From an uncultured Lachnospiraceae bacterium (GTDB lineage Bacteria > Bacillota > Clostridia > Lachnospirales > Lachnospiraceae): a stretch of DNA of 48,627 nucleotides. Location of the stretch: assembly GCA_910588825.1 (NCBI GenBank), contig CAJURF010000021.1, positions 1 through 48,627 on the forward strand, given 5' to 3'. Position 1 is the stretch's first letter; the number at the start of each line of letters is the position of its first letter. The notes below the pieces were generated by a model. That model saw only the letters and a list, made by a program, of their open reading frames with translations. It searched no databases and had not been told where the DNA came from. Positions 7,888 to 15,517 of the stretch are shown here, in pieces. Both the position numbers and the translations under genes were made by a program.

Positions 7888-7910
7888 GAAAAAGCTATTT
7901 ATATAGAAGA

Positions 7911-7951
7911 AACCCGGTACAGCCATTGGGGCGATACCGGGTTCTTTTTCT
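7911..7951. terminator. Bidirectional rho-independent terminator
   Basis: AACCCGGTA (7911-7919) pairs with TACCGGGTT (7935-7943), followed by a T-run. It ends the cooS operon and sits at the stop of the convergent small gene at 7953. Confidence 0.85.
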
Positions 7952-7952
7952 T

Positions 7953-8111
7953 CTAATCTGCTGTGTCTGACTCTTTTGTGCTGCTGGAGGTCATCCCTCT
8001 GTCAATTCTGCGAATGCCGTTTTTGATCACTTCTTTTGCTTTTTCCGTGTTGTCTGTTTCCAGTAAAGCTAAAATGGAATCTAAAAGAATACATAATTCC
8101 TGGTTATTCAT
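7953..8111 (-). CDS. Small acidic hypothetical protein, 52 residues
   Basis: A complete short gene on the minus strand, convergent with the cooS operon. The ATG at 8109-8111 follows GGAGGG at a normal distance, and a near-consensus promoter lies upstream. The product begins MNNQELCILL, forms a likely two-helix fold (about residues 3-20 and 22-38, with an amphipathic Leu/Ile pattern) and ends in a Ser/Thr/Asp-rich tail. No signal peptide or membrane segment is seen. I do not recognise the family. Promoter, ribosome binding site, coding frame and terminator together make it a credible gene. Confidence 0.65.
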   Translation of the reverse strand: MNNQELCILLDSILALLETDNTEKAKEVIKNGIRRIDRGMTSSSTKESDTAD

Positions 8112-8160
8112 GGCACCCTCCGTAATCTGCATTGCTTTTTCCGCCAGTTTCTATATTTTT

Positions 8161-8189
8161 ATTATAATAGATTGCCATAGAGATGTAAA
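8161..8189 (-). promoter_or_regulatory. SigA-type promoter of the 52-residue protein gene
   Basis: On the minus strand there is TTTACA (8184-8189), a 17-nt spacer and TATAAT (8161-8166), about 50 nt upstream of the start. Confidence 0.7.
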
Positions 8190-8192
8190 GTA

Positions 8193-8350
8193 AGGAACTG
8201 TCCACAAATAACTTTTAATATTGCTTGTCTTTTTCTCCGATAGCGCTGCTCAAAAATCAGTTACATAGCCCGCTATGCGCCTGATTTTTGAGCAGCACTC
8301 TCGAAGAAAAATCCTGCGCACTATTTAAAAGTTATTTATAGACAGTTCCT
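8193..8350. repeat. 158-bp near-perfect palindromic element
   Basis: Terminal inverted repeats 8193-8218 and 8325-8350 match at 24/26. A nested pair (GCGCTGCTCAAAAATCAG at 8243-8260 with 8281-8298) continues the symmetry, and the centre GCATAGCGGGCTATG is itself palindromic, so the whole element can fold into one long hairpin. Mismatches I checked are C-A on the plus strand and so G-U on the minus strand. It is MITE-like, with no coding capacity. A diverged relative lies at 14374-14539. Confidence 0.75.
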
Positions 8351-8363
8351 AAGGAAATATTTG

Positions 8364-8392
8364 TTGCGCAATCCGCTATTTTCCATTAAAAT
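8364..8392 (+). promoter_or_regulatory. SigA-type promoter of the chemoreceptor gene
   Basis: TTGCGC (8364-8369), a 17-nt spacer and TAAAAT (8387-8392), about 40 nt upstream of the start. No sigma-28-like flagellar promoter was recognised. Confidence 0.5.
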
Positions 8393-8431
8393 ATGCATAG
8401 TAGAAACTAAATTTTATCAAGGAGCGGGCGT

Positions 8432-10441
8432 ATGAAGATAAAAAAAGAAACAAAAGGCAGTCCGGCTGTGGGAAGCATGATGCGCAAATGGGGTGTGACA
8501 GCAAAACTGGCAGGGGCAATTGTGATTACCATTGTGATTATGGTTGTGGTACTCTTATCTGTTGTATATAACAAGGTTTCCGGCACCCTGTTGGAACAGA
8601 GTGAAAAACTTCTGGAGCAGACCACTGATAAGACAGTACAGGAAACCAGCGCGTGGATTAATAAAGCGCTGACTATGCTGGAGATGCAGAGAGATACCAT
8701 TGAGTATGAGAACATGGATGTTCCCGCCATGACGGAATATATCCGCCATACGGTGGATCAGAACAATGCCTATCCGGCCGGGCTGTATGTAGCGCTGACG
8801 GATGGTTCCCTGTATCACTCCTCGTTTGTGCCGGGGCCGGATTTTAATGCTCTGGAAAAATCCTGGTATCAGGACGGCATTCAATCAGAGGATTTTATCA
8901 TGGGAGATGTATATTTCGATGAAGACAGCCAGTCCTATGTGGTGGGCGCGTCCGGTGTGCTGAAAGACGCGGAAGGGAACACCCGCGGTGTGGCTGCGGC
9001 AGACGTATATCTGGATTCCATCTCTGACATAGTAAAAGGCATCCAGCTGGAGAAAACAGGAGGGATTTTCCTGGTGGATACCCGGACAGATACTATCATC
9101 GGGCATCAGGATAAAGAGATGGCCGGAAAGACCCTCAGTGAAGCAGACGGGGAGATCTATGCATATGCCGCTGAGCAGATACAAAAAAACGTGTCAGGTC
9201 TGTCTGTGCGCGACAATATGTACATACAGGTGGAATCTGTGCCGGACAGTGACTGGCAGGCAGTGGCATATGTGTCCAGGAGCGAAGTGCTGGCCAGCCT
9301 TCGGGCATTGACAGTCATTATGACGGTGGTGTCTATCCTGGCAATTTTGATTGCCATTTTCCTGACTATCCTGCTGGTGAGAAATATTATAGGAAAACCG
9401 GTGGCAGAATTAAATCATGTGGCTGCTAAGATTGCAGACGGAGAACTGGATCAGGTAATCAGCCATAGTTCCAATGACGAGCTGGGAGAACTGGCAGATA
9501 ATTTCGGACAGACGGTGGTGCGTCTGCGGGATTATGTGGACTATATTGATGAGATTTCGGAAAAGCTCCATGATATTGCCCAGGGAGACCTTACATTTAC
9601 CCTTTCCCATGAGTATATCGGTGAATTTGCCAAAATCAAAGAATCATTGGAAGGGATTTCCATGGCCTTCAATGAGACTCTGGGACAGATTAACATTGCG
9701 GCAGGGCAGGTGGCAGAAGGCTCCGGGTATGTCTCTGACGGCGCACAGACCTTGTCCCAGGGAGCGGTAAAACAGACCGATGCGGTGGAGGCGCTGGCTG
9801 TACATATCAATGAGGTGTCAGAAGGGATACAGAAGACAGCAGCAGGGGCAAGAAAAGCCAGCCAGATTTCGCAGGATATGGGAAGCGGCATCTTAGAGAG
9901 CAATGACAAGATGCAGAATATGAATCAGGCGATTCAGAAAATCAGCGCCAAATCAGCGGAAATTCACAACATCATCAAAACCATTGAGGATATTGCGTTT
10001 CAGACCAATATTTTAGCTCTGAATGCTGCCGTGGAGGCGGCGCGGGCAGGGGCTGCGGGAAAAGGATTTGCAGTGGTGGCAGATGAAGTGAGAGACCTGG
10101 CAGGAAAATCTTCGGAAGCTGCAAAGAACACCACCACTTTAATTGAACAGACTGTTGAGGCAGTGGAAGATGGAAATAAGGCCGCGGAGGACACCACGGC
10201 GGCTCTGATGGCAGTGGTAGCGCAGACAGAGGAAGTGACTGAATTAATTGAGAAGATAGCGGATTATTCAGCAGAGCAGGCAGATGCAGCAGAAGAAGTG
10301 ATCCATGGAATCGACAGGATTTCCGATGTGGTGCAGTCTAATATGGCCACTGCGGAGAAAAGCGCGGCGGCCAGTGAGGAGCTGTCCAGCCAGGCAAATA
10401 TGCTTAAGGAGCTGGTGGCAAAATTCCGGCTGAAAGACTAG
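8432..10441 (+). CDS. Methyl-accepting chemotaxis protein with dCache-type sensor
   Basis: This 669-residue transmembrane chemoreceptor has a first membrane helix at about 27-46, an extracytoplasmic sensor of about 240 residues (50-290) with Cache features (YPAGLYVALTDG, the ASGVLKDAEG strand region), a second membrane helix at 293-317, HAMP at 318-370 and a cytoplasmic coiled coil to the end. The highly conserved signalling tip reads AFQTNILALNAAVEAARAG and is followed by FAVVADEVRDLA. It would sense a small extracellular ligand and control CheA/CheW. No che or flagellar gene is in the window. AAGGAG precedes the ATG. The TAG stop lies inside the terminal repeat of the element at 10438. Confidence 0.9.
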   Translation: MKIKKETKGSPAVGSMMRKWGVTAKLAGAIVITIVIMVVVLLSVVYNKVSGTLLEQSEKLLEQTTDKTVQETSAWINKALTMLEMQRDTIEYENMDVPAMTEYIRHTVDQNNAYPAGLYVALTDGSLYHSSFVPGPDFNALEKSWYQDGIQSEDFIMGDVYFDEDSQSYVVGASGVLKDAEGNTRGVAAADVYLDSISDIVKGIQLEKTGGIFLVDTRTDTIIGHQDKEMAGKTLSEADGEIYAYAAEQIQKNVSGLSVRDNMYIQVESVPDSDWQAVAYVSRSEVLASLRALTVIMTVVSILAILIAIFLTILLVRNIIGKPVAELNHVAAKIADGELDQVISHSSNDELGELADNFGQTVVRLRDYVDYIDEISEKLHDIAQGDLTFTLSHEYIGEFAKIKESLEGISMAFNETLGQINIAAGQVAEGSGYVSDGAQTLSQGAVKQTDAVEALAVHINEVSEGIQKTAAGARKASQISQDMGSGILESNDKMQNMNQAIQKISAKSAEIHNIIKTIEDIAFQTNILALNAAVEAARAGAAGKGFAVVADEVRDLAGKSSEAAKNTTTLIEQTVEAVEDGNKAAEDTTAALMAVVAQTEEVTELIEKIADYSAEQADAAEEVIHGIDRISDVVQSNMATAEKSAAASEELSSQANMLKELVAKFRLKD

Positions 10442-10602
10442 TACAGCGTTGCGTAAATATCGGTGAATAATGTGCCTGATATTTTTGTCAGGACAAGGCG
10501 GAGGAATGAGGCGATGCGGTGGCATCGTCGATTGACGACAACGCAGTACTGGCAGAAATAGCGGGTACAGAATTCACTGGTATTTATGCAATGTTGTACT
10601 AG
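10438..10602 (+). repeat. 165-bp MITE-like palindromic element
   Basis: Terminal inverted repeats of 31 bp (10438-10468 and 10572-10602, starting CTAGTACA) differ at five positions. All five give G-U pairs in plus-strand RNA, so a plus transcript would form an uninterrupted 31-bp stem. The interior holds smaller hairpins (for example CGATG...CATCG near 10513-10528). It overlaps the stop codon of the chemoreceptor gene and ends 33 nt before the next start codon. Confidence 0.8.
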
Positions 10603-10635
10603 TAGAAGGCATGTTTTGGCAGAGAGGAGGAAGAA

Positions 10636-11739
10636 ATGCAGTATAAAGAGTATAAAAATGGGATCAAATTGTCCAGGCTGGGCATGGGCGCCATGCGGCT
10701 TCCGGTGCTGAATCAAGACGAGGCACAGATAGACTATAACCAGGCAGAAGTTTTAATCGACCAATGTATGAAGGGTGGCGTTAATTATTACGATACGGCT
10801 TTTATCTACCATGAGGGAAAATCTGAGGAGTTTTTGGGCAGGGCGCTGGCAAAATATCCCAGAGATACGTTTTATGTGGCGGATAAATTTAACTTTCAGG
10901 CTGATCCGGATTACCGGGCACAGTTTCAAGAGCAGCGAAAGCGCCTTCAGATGGAGAGGATAGACTTCTATCTGCTTCATGGAATACAGGACCATTTTGC
11001 AGATGACATTACTGGGAGCGGCTGTATCGAGTATTTTGATCAGATGAAGCATGAGGGGAAGATTAGGTATCTGGGATTTTCTTTCCACGGAAGCGCTGAT
11101 GTATTATCCAGGATTCTGGACATGTATCCGTGGGATTTCGTACAGATTCAGCTGAATTATTATGACTGGTATTATGGAGATGCGAAAGAATTGTATGAGA
11201 TTCTCACACGGGCTGGGATTCCTGTCATTGTTATGGAGCCTGTGCACGGGGGGATGCTGGCAGACCTGACAGAAAAGGCGGCAGAAGAATTAAGGGGGGA
11301 AGCGTCACAGGCTTCCTGGGCCATGCGCTGGGTAATGGGACTGGAAAACGTGCAGGTGGTTTTAAGCGGGATGTCAGATGACGTGCAGGTAAAGGATAAT
11401 CTGAAAACTTTTTCTGAATACCAGGCCCTTACAGAAGAAGACCATAATAAAATAGAAAAGGCGGCAGAGATTCAGTATTCCACCGTAGCAGTGGCATGTA
11501 CAGGGTGCAGGTACTGCTGTCCTGACTGCCCGCAAGGTCTGGATATTCCGTTCCTGCTGAATGTTTACAATGAGGCAAAAATCGGAGATGCGTGGAGGCT
11601 GAATAAACTAAACGGGCTTTCGGAGGATAAGAAACCCTCGGCCTGCCAGGACTGCGGCACCTGCAGCGGCCATTGTCCTCAGGGATTTGATATTCCAGGA
11701 TACATGAAAGAAATGCAGAAAATAATGAAAGAATTATAA
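10636..11739 (+). CDS. Aldo/keto reductase with C-terminal ferredoxin-like region
   Basis: This 367-residue protein has an aldo/keto reductase TIM barrel (about 1-270; RLGMGAMRLPV start, YYDTAFIYHEG with the catalytic Asp/Tyr, DKFNF with Lys, LLHGIQDH with His). A C-terminal region carries CTGCRYCCPDCPQGLDIP and CQDCGTCSGHCPQGFDIP, a two-cluster 4Fe-4S pattern. This architecture is common in anaerobic Firmicutes. It probably reduces a carbonyl or similar substrate with electrons through Fe-S centres; the substrate is unknown. GAGGAGG precedes the ATG. It stands alone, between a MITE-like element and a terminator. Confidence 0.85.
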   Translation: MQYKEYKNGIKLSRLGMGAMRLPVLNQDEAQIDYNQAEVLIDQCMKGGVNYYDTAFIYHEGKSEEFLGRALAKYPRDTFYVADKFNFQADPDYRAQFQEQRKRLQMERIDFYLLHGIQDHFADDITGSGCIEYFDQMKHEGKIRYLGFSFHGSADVLSRILDMYPWDFVQIQLNYYDWYYGDAKELYEILTRAGIPVIVMEPVHGGMLADLTEKAAEELRGEASQASWAMRWVMGLENVQVVLSGMSDDVQVKDNLKTFSEYQALTEEDHNKIEKAAEIQYSTVAVACTGCRYCCPDCPQGLDIPFLLNVYNEAKIGDAWRLNKLNGLSEDKKPSACQDCGTCSGHCPQGFDIPGYMKEMQKIMKEL

Positions 11740-11768
11740 TAGCCTTTGGCAAAAATATCATAATGTAA

Positions 11769-11810
11769 AGAGCGGTAATTGTACAGAGATGGAACAGTTA
11801 CTGCTTTTTT
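11769..11810 (+). terminator. Rho-independent terminator after the aldo/keto reductase
   Basis: AGCGGTAATTGT (11771-11782) pairs, with two G-U pairs, with ACAGTTACTGCT (11794-11805), followed by TTTTT. Confidence 0.75.
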
Positions 11811-11879
11811 GTTGAAAAAATGTGGATGGGGTGGTTTAATAATACACTCTAGACGCTGGATTTTATTGTCGCGGTAATT

Positions 11880-12060
11880 GCGAAGCTGGGTCCTCTGCAT
11901 TTCCGCCCGGAAAGAAAGCTGATTGTTGTGTCTCCTGCCAGCCAGCACAAATGAGGGTATACTGTCTGGGAATGCAGGTGTGACTGCTGCGGCCGGATGG
12001 TTTTTCTTGAAATCAGATTTCCCAAATGATATGATGAAAGGAACAAGACACGCTCTAGTA
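11880..12060 (+). pseudogene. Possible decayed zinc-ribbon/AP2-linked protein remnant
   Basis: This stretch has no intact gene. Broken plus-strand frames encode fragments resembling a domain frequent in Firmicutes mobile-element and phage proteins: a Leu/Val strand ending KLIVVSPAS, then, after a stop at 11952, GYTVWECRCDCCGRMVFLEI (11955-12014). The WxCRCDCG core normally lies in a single frame with a final SCGC, which is missing here. Decay of a once intact gene fits, but the resemblance is short and judged by eye. The remaining bases of the 459-base gap hold only the preceding terminator and the next promoter. Confidence 0.3.
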
Positions 12061-12125
12061 CATCGGCCATGGTAAGACTTTAGAAAAAATTTATTCAATA
12101 TTTATCCGGTCTATATGATTTGATG

Positions 12126-12154
12126 TTTACATGCTGCAAAAAAAACAATATAAT
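12126..12154 (+). promoter_or_regulatory. SigA-type promoter of the Rpn-family gene
   Basis: TTTACA (12126-12131), a 17-nt spacer containing an A-run, and TATAAT (12149-12154), about 45 nt upstream of the ATG. Confidence 0.7.
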
Positions 12155-12198
12155 AATATGCAAAAATGTCAATTGAATTATTTTGATGAAAGGAGAAT

Positions 12199-13125
12199 AT
12201 GGATAATACAATTTTTGATGATGTATTCCGGACTATGGTGGAGAAGATGCCGGAACTTACAGTGCCTCTGATTAATGAAGTATTTGATACAGACTATGGA
12301 TACGAAGTGGAGATGGCCCAGCTGAGAAATGAGCATCAGGATGAAAGCGGGGAAGTGATCTGTGATTCGTGTCTGCAGATAGGTGAAAAGCTGTACCATA
12401 TAGAGTGTGAAAGCACAGACGACACCACGATGGCAGTACGGATGATAGAATATGATTTCCGTATCGGAGTGGAGCATGCGAAAAAAGAAGGGAGAAAATA
12501 CTACATAGAATTCCCCAGGTCGTGTGTATTGTACCTGAGAGACACAGCGAACACGCCGGATTACCTGGAGGCAGAGGTGCTGATGCCAGAGGGGAATATC
12601 TGCTGGTACCGGATACCCACTATCAAAATGAGCAGATATAAAAAGGAAGAACTGATAGCAAAGGGCCTGGATATGCTGCTGCCATTTTATGTTATGAGAT
12701 ATGAAAAAGCGGGGGAAGAACTGGAAAAGGATGAGGATAAACGAGGGGAGCTGTTGGAAGAATATAAAGAAATCTACGGGCATCTGGAGAAGAAATACAA
12801 GGAAAAAGAGTCGGGCCGTCATACAGACATGGTGTCGCTGATAATGAGAATCGTAGAGTATATTTTTCGAGAAGAAAAAGAAGTGAGGAAAGGAATAGGT
12901 GAAATAATGGGAGGAAGAGTTTTACAGCTGGAATCGGAAAGGCTTAGGGAGGAAGGAAGAGAAGAAGGAAGAGAAGAAGGAAGAGAAGAGGGAATAAAAG
13001 TATTGATATTAGATAATCAGGATGAGGGTATATCAGAAAAGAGGATTATAGAGAAATTGCAGAAGAGATACGCCTTGAACCGAGAGCAGGCAGAGGTATA
13101 TTACAGAAAATTTTCCGGATGTTGA
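12199..13125 (+). CDS. Rpn/PD-(D/E)XK nuclease family putative transposase-type protein
   Basis: This 308-residue protein is of the kind annotated as Rpn recombination-promoting nuclease or PD-(D/E)XK transposase family, abundant in Lachnospiraceae. An N-terminal nuclease-like fold is suggested by FDDVFRTMVEKMPE and the LYHIECESTDD segment (about 68-78, a possible D/E-x-E core), then YDFRIGVEHAKK. A long charged helical region follows (about 190-235), then a low-complexity REEG tandem run (about 249-264) and a C-terminal helical segment (KRIIEKLQKRYALN). AAAGGAG precedes the ATG. Family members cut DNA and promote recombination in vitro (E. coli RpnA); the role here is unknown. It is flanked by its own promoter and terminator. 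Confidence 0.7.
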   Translation: MDNTIFDDVFRTMVEKMPELTVPLINEVFDTDYGYEVEMAQLRNEHQDESGEVICDSCLQIGEKLYHIECESTDDTTMAVRMIEYDFRIGVEHAKKEGRKYYIEFPRSCVLYLRDTANTPDYLEAEVLMPEGNICWYRIPTIKMSRYKKEELIAKGLDMLLPFYVMRYEKAGEELEKDEDKRGELLEEYKEIYGHLEKKYKEKESGRHTDMVSLIMRIVEYIFREEKEVRKGIGEIMGGRVLQLESERLREEGREEGREEGREEGIKVLILDNQDEGISEKRIIEKLQKRYALNREQAEVYYRKFSGC

Positions 13126-13182
13126 CAGTTACGCAAAAACACTGGAGATGAAGCATTTTAGAGTTTGAATCAGATGAATGAA

Positions 13183-13213
13183 AAAACGGGAATCTAAACC
13201 AGATTCCCGTTTT
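13183..13213. terminator. Bidirectional terminator between the Rpn gene and pilT
   Basis: AAAACGGGAATCT (13183-13195) pairs perfectly with AGATTCCCGTTTT (13201-13213), with a T-run on both strands. It serves the converging genes ending at 13125 and 13222. Confidence 0.9.
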
Positions 13214-13221
13214 GGTTTTTC

Positions 13222-14277
13222 TTATAATTTCTTCCCCAGCATCTCAGGATTGGTGGCATGGGTCAGGGCCGTATCCCGGTCGATGATGCCGCTTTTATAG
13301 AGTTTTAAAAGGCTGGAGTCCATAGAGATCATATCATCTTTTGCGGAGGAATAAATAATTCCGTCGATCTGATGTACTTTATTATCCCGGATCATATTCC
13401 GGATGGCCGGGGTGACGGTCATGATTTCAAATGCGGGAACCATGCGTCCGTCCACTGTGGGAACCAGCTGCTGAGATACCACTGCGTTTAGTACAGTGGA
13501 CAGCTGGATGGCAATCTGCCTCTGCTGATTGGCCGGGAATACATCGATGATACGGTCAATGGTGTTGGCGGCGCCGATGGTGTGCAGAGTGGAAAGCAGC
13601 AGATGACCAGTCTCAGCGGCTGTCATGGCCACGTTGATGGTCTCATAATCCCGCATCTCCCCCAGAAGAATTACATCTGGGCTCTGGCGCAGTGCTGCCC
13701 GCAGGGCAGTTACGTAGTTTTCGGTATCCACATTGATTTCCCGCTGGCTGACAATACTTCTGTTGTGTCTGTGCAGGTATTCCAGAGGGTCTTCCAAGGT
13801 GATGATATGGGATTCTCTGGTTTTGTTGATGTGGTCGATGATACAGGCCAGGGTGGTGGACTTTCCGCTTCCCGCAGGGCCTGTCACCAGTGCCATGCCG
13901 TTTTCGGCGCTGCCCAGCTGGATAATGTAGTCAGGAATCCCCAGGTCGGCAGGGTCAGGCAGATTGAAGGTGATGATACGGATCACCGCGGACAGCGTGC
14001 TTCTCTGCCGGTAGGCGCATACGCGGAACCTGGAGATTCCGGGGATGGCGAATGAGAAGTCATCGTCTCCGTTTTCCTCGAAGGGTTGGATTTCTCTTTG
14101 GCCGGCCAGCTCATAGATCTGCTTCACCATAAGTTCTGTGTCCGCAGGAAGCAGGCGGTCTTCATTATATCTGTGGATAACACCGTTTTTCCTGAATGAA
14201 ATAGGAAGTCCGGCTACGATGAAAATATCAGAGACATTGTCCGATACGGCTTGCTGCAAAATTGATTGAATATCCAT
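13222..14277 (-). CDS. pilT: PilT-type retraction ATPase
   Basis: This 351-residue hexameric secretion ATPase of the PilT/GspE superfamily resembles PilT (short N-terminal domain, no GspE N-terminal extension). Motifs: Walker A GPAGSGKST (133-141), TLEDPLEY (160-167), Walker B DVILLGEMRD (201-210) and the His box ETGHLLLSTLHT (222-233). In type IV pili PilT powers retraction. It is the last gene of a minus-strand cluster with pilC and small membrane proteins, separated from them by a 260-nt gap with a palindromic element. No pilB/gspE is present, so this ATPase may be the only motor of the cluster. AAGGAG precedes the ATG. Confidence 0.9.
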   Translation of the reverse strand: MDIQSILQQAVSDNVSDIFIVAGLPISFRKNGVIHRYNEDRLLPADTELMVKQIYELAGQREIQPFEENGDDDFSFAIPGISRFRVCAYRQRSTLSAVIRIITFNLPDPADLGIPDYIIQLGSAENGMALVTGPAGSGKSTTLACIIDHINKTRESHIITLEDPLEYLHRHNRSIVSQREINVDTENYVTALRAALRQSPDVILLGEMRDYETINVAMTAAETGHLLLSTLHTIGAANTIDRIIDVFPANQQRQIAIQLSTVLNAVVSQQLVPTVDGRMVPAFEIMTVTPAIRNMIRDNKVHQIDGIIYSSAKDDMISMDSSLLKLYKSGIIDRDTALTHATNPEMLGKKL

Positions 14278-14373
14278 TTCAAAATTACTCCTTAAACTGA
14301 TTATACGCTGTGGTATTCTCAGATGGCGTGTCTTAAAAAATCATTTCTGCCATCTGTAAGTCCTCCTTAGCGT

Positions 14374-14539
14374 GAGAACTGTGTGAAATTCGGTGAACAT
14401 AGCCCGCTGTGCCGCCCTACCTGGCATATTATACCTGTTGGATGCCAAGTGGGTCATACATCCGGCAGACTTCAATTTTCAGCCGGATGGAGTACTGGTA
14501 CTCCATCCCCCAAAATAGAGTTTTCATGACAGTTCCTTA
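14374..14539 (-). repeat. Palindromic element related to the one at 8193
   Basis: This element in the gap upstream of pilT shares two blocks with the 158-bp element: the terminal GACAGTTCCTTA (14528-14539) and the internal ACATAGCCCGCT (14399-14410). Internal hairpins include GGAGTA..TACTCC near 14489-14503 and CCGGC...GCCGG near 14462-14486. Terminal symmetry is weak. It lies between two genes of one cluster and may hold the pilT leader or simply be a decayed repeat. Confidence 0.5.
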
Positions 14540-15034
14540 ATTCTGTAACGAAGGTACAGGCATCAGGTTCAGCGTGTCATCACTTTCCCATTTTTCTGTG
14601 TTTACGGTCTGCCACTTTTCAATCTGGTAGTAACCGGATTGGGCGGTATCTTTTCCTGTGTTCAGCGCCAGCACCACATCCAGGGCCTGCTTTTCATTGA
14701 TGGGAACCTGGTAGGAGACGGCAGTGTTGACCGGATCGTAGTGGATTTCGGGGCTGATGCCGCTGAAATCCAGTGTTTTCTGGGAATTTTGTCCTCCTTT
14801 TGAGGCGGTTTGCTCCAACATCTGGTCGATTTGTGCCAGCAGGTCTTCCGCTTTGCCGGCGGCCTCATAATATTCAGTCTTTCGGTCTGCCATTCGTCTG
14901 CTGAAAGATTCATCGCTGCGTGCGCTGGACAGGGAAAGGGTGGCGAATGTGACCAGGCACAGGACCAGGAAGATCACCAGAAGCAGAGATGAGCCGATAT
15001 TTACAAATGGCGCTTGTCGTCTGTTGTTATCCAT
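14537..15034 (-). CDS. Small single-pass membrane protein of the pilus-like cluster
   Basis: This 165-residue protein has a short cytoplasmic N-terminus (MDNNRRQAPF), one hydrophobic helix (about 15-37, GSSLLLVIFLVLCLVTFATL) and an extracytoplasmic domain with a predicted helix (about 40-80) then beta-rich sequence. This layout is that of minor pilins or PilX-like assembly proteins, though there is no classical G-F-x4-E prepilin site. It overlaps the stop of the upstream gene by 8 nt and has AAGGAGGG, indicating translational coupling. I do not recognise a named family; the role in pilus-like assembly comes from position only. Confidence 0.6.
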   Translation of the reverse strand: MDNNRRQAPFVNIGSSLLLVIFLVLCLVTFATLSLSSARSDESFSRRMADRKTEYYEAAGKAEDLLAQIDQMLEQTASKGGQNSQKTLDFSGISPEIHYDPVNTAVSYQVPINEKQALDVVLALNTGKDTAQSGYYQIEKWQTVNTEKWESDDTLNLMPVPSLQN

Positions 15035-15491
15035 CAGCGGCCCTCCTTTGCAGATAATGTCTGACGGTAAGCTGGTAGAATGAACTATCCGGTTTCGTCT
15101 CTTCCATAGAGATGTCAGCGGTCAGCATGTGGTCGTCTAACTGCAGTGCAGTTTTTAAAATGAATGTTTCTTGCCCTGTTTTACAGGGAGTGAAGTTTTT
15201 GTCGTAATAGATGTTTACAGTGGGGGAATCCTCCCCGCTGATGTCTGCTTCTTGGTAAATATCCTGTATGACCGCCAAAGCGCTGTCCATGCTGTCTGAT
15301 GAATTTACGATTTCTGCAATTCCGGAACATTCATTTACAGCGTGATTCAAATTCTGGGCGCCGCGGCTCAGCAGACGGGATTTTACAAAAAATTGTACGC
15401 AGACAGCACTTGCAAGGGAAAAAAACAAGATTGCAAGGATCAGCTCCAGGAGAAATAACGTGGAGGACTGTGCCCGGTTTTTGCGATTCAT
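15027..15491 (-). CDS. Prepilin-like single-pass membrane protein
   Basis: This 154-residue protein has a basic N-terminus (MNRKNRAQ), then a hydrophobic segment starting SSTLFLLELILAILFFSLA, which recalls a type IV prepilin helix with a Glu in the first turns, followed by an extracytoplasmic domain containing two Cys. A consensus prepilin-peptidase Gly is not evident, so processing is uncertain. AAAGGAG precedes the ATG. It lies between two other small membrane proteins in the pilT/pilC cluster. The call as a minor pilin-like subunit is an inference from topology and context. Confidence 0.6.
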   Translation of the reverse strand: MNRKNRAQSSTLFLLELILAILFFSLASAVCVQFFVKSRLLSRGAQNLNHAVNECSGIAEIVNSSDSMDSALAVIQDIYQEADISGEDSPTVNIYYDKNFTPCKTGQETFILKTALQLDDHMLTADISMEETKPDSSFYQLTVRHYLQRRAADG

Positions 15492-15517
15492 AACTGTTCT
15501 CCTTTCTGCATGGCCGG

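Noticed and set aside
6358..7926. 522-codon minus-strand open frame
   Set aside because: It lies antisense to the ferredoxin and flavoprotein genes, whose motifs are clear; its own product has no domain, and no ribosome binding site was seen.
11849..12070. 73-codon minus-strand frame in the gap before the Rpn gene
   Set aside because: No ribosome binding site and no family features; the plus-strand fragments give a better explanation.
12178..12822. 214-codon minus-strand open frame
   Set aside because: It is antisense to the Rpn-family gene; hydrophobic, His-rich shadow sequence without a site.
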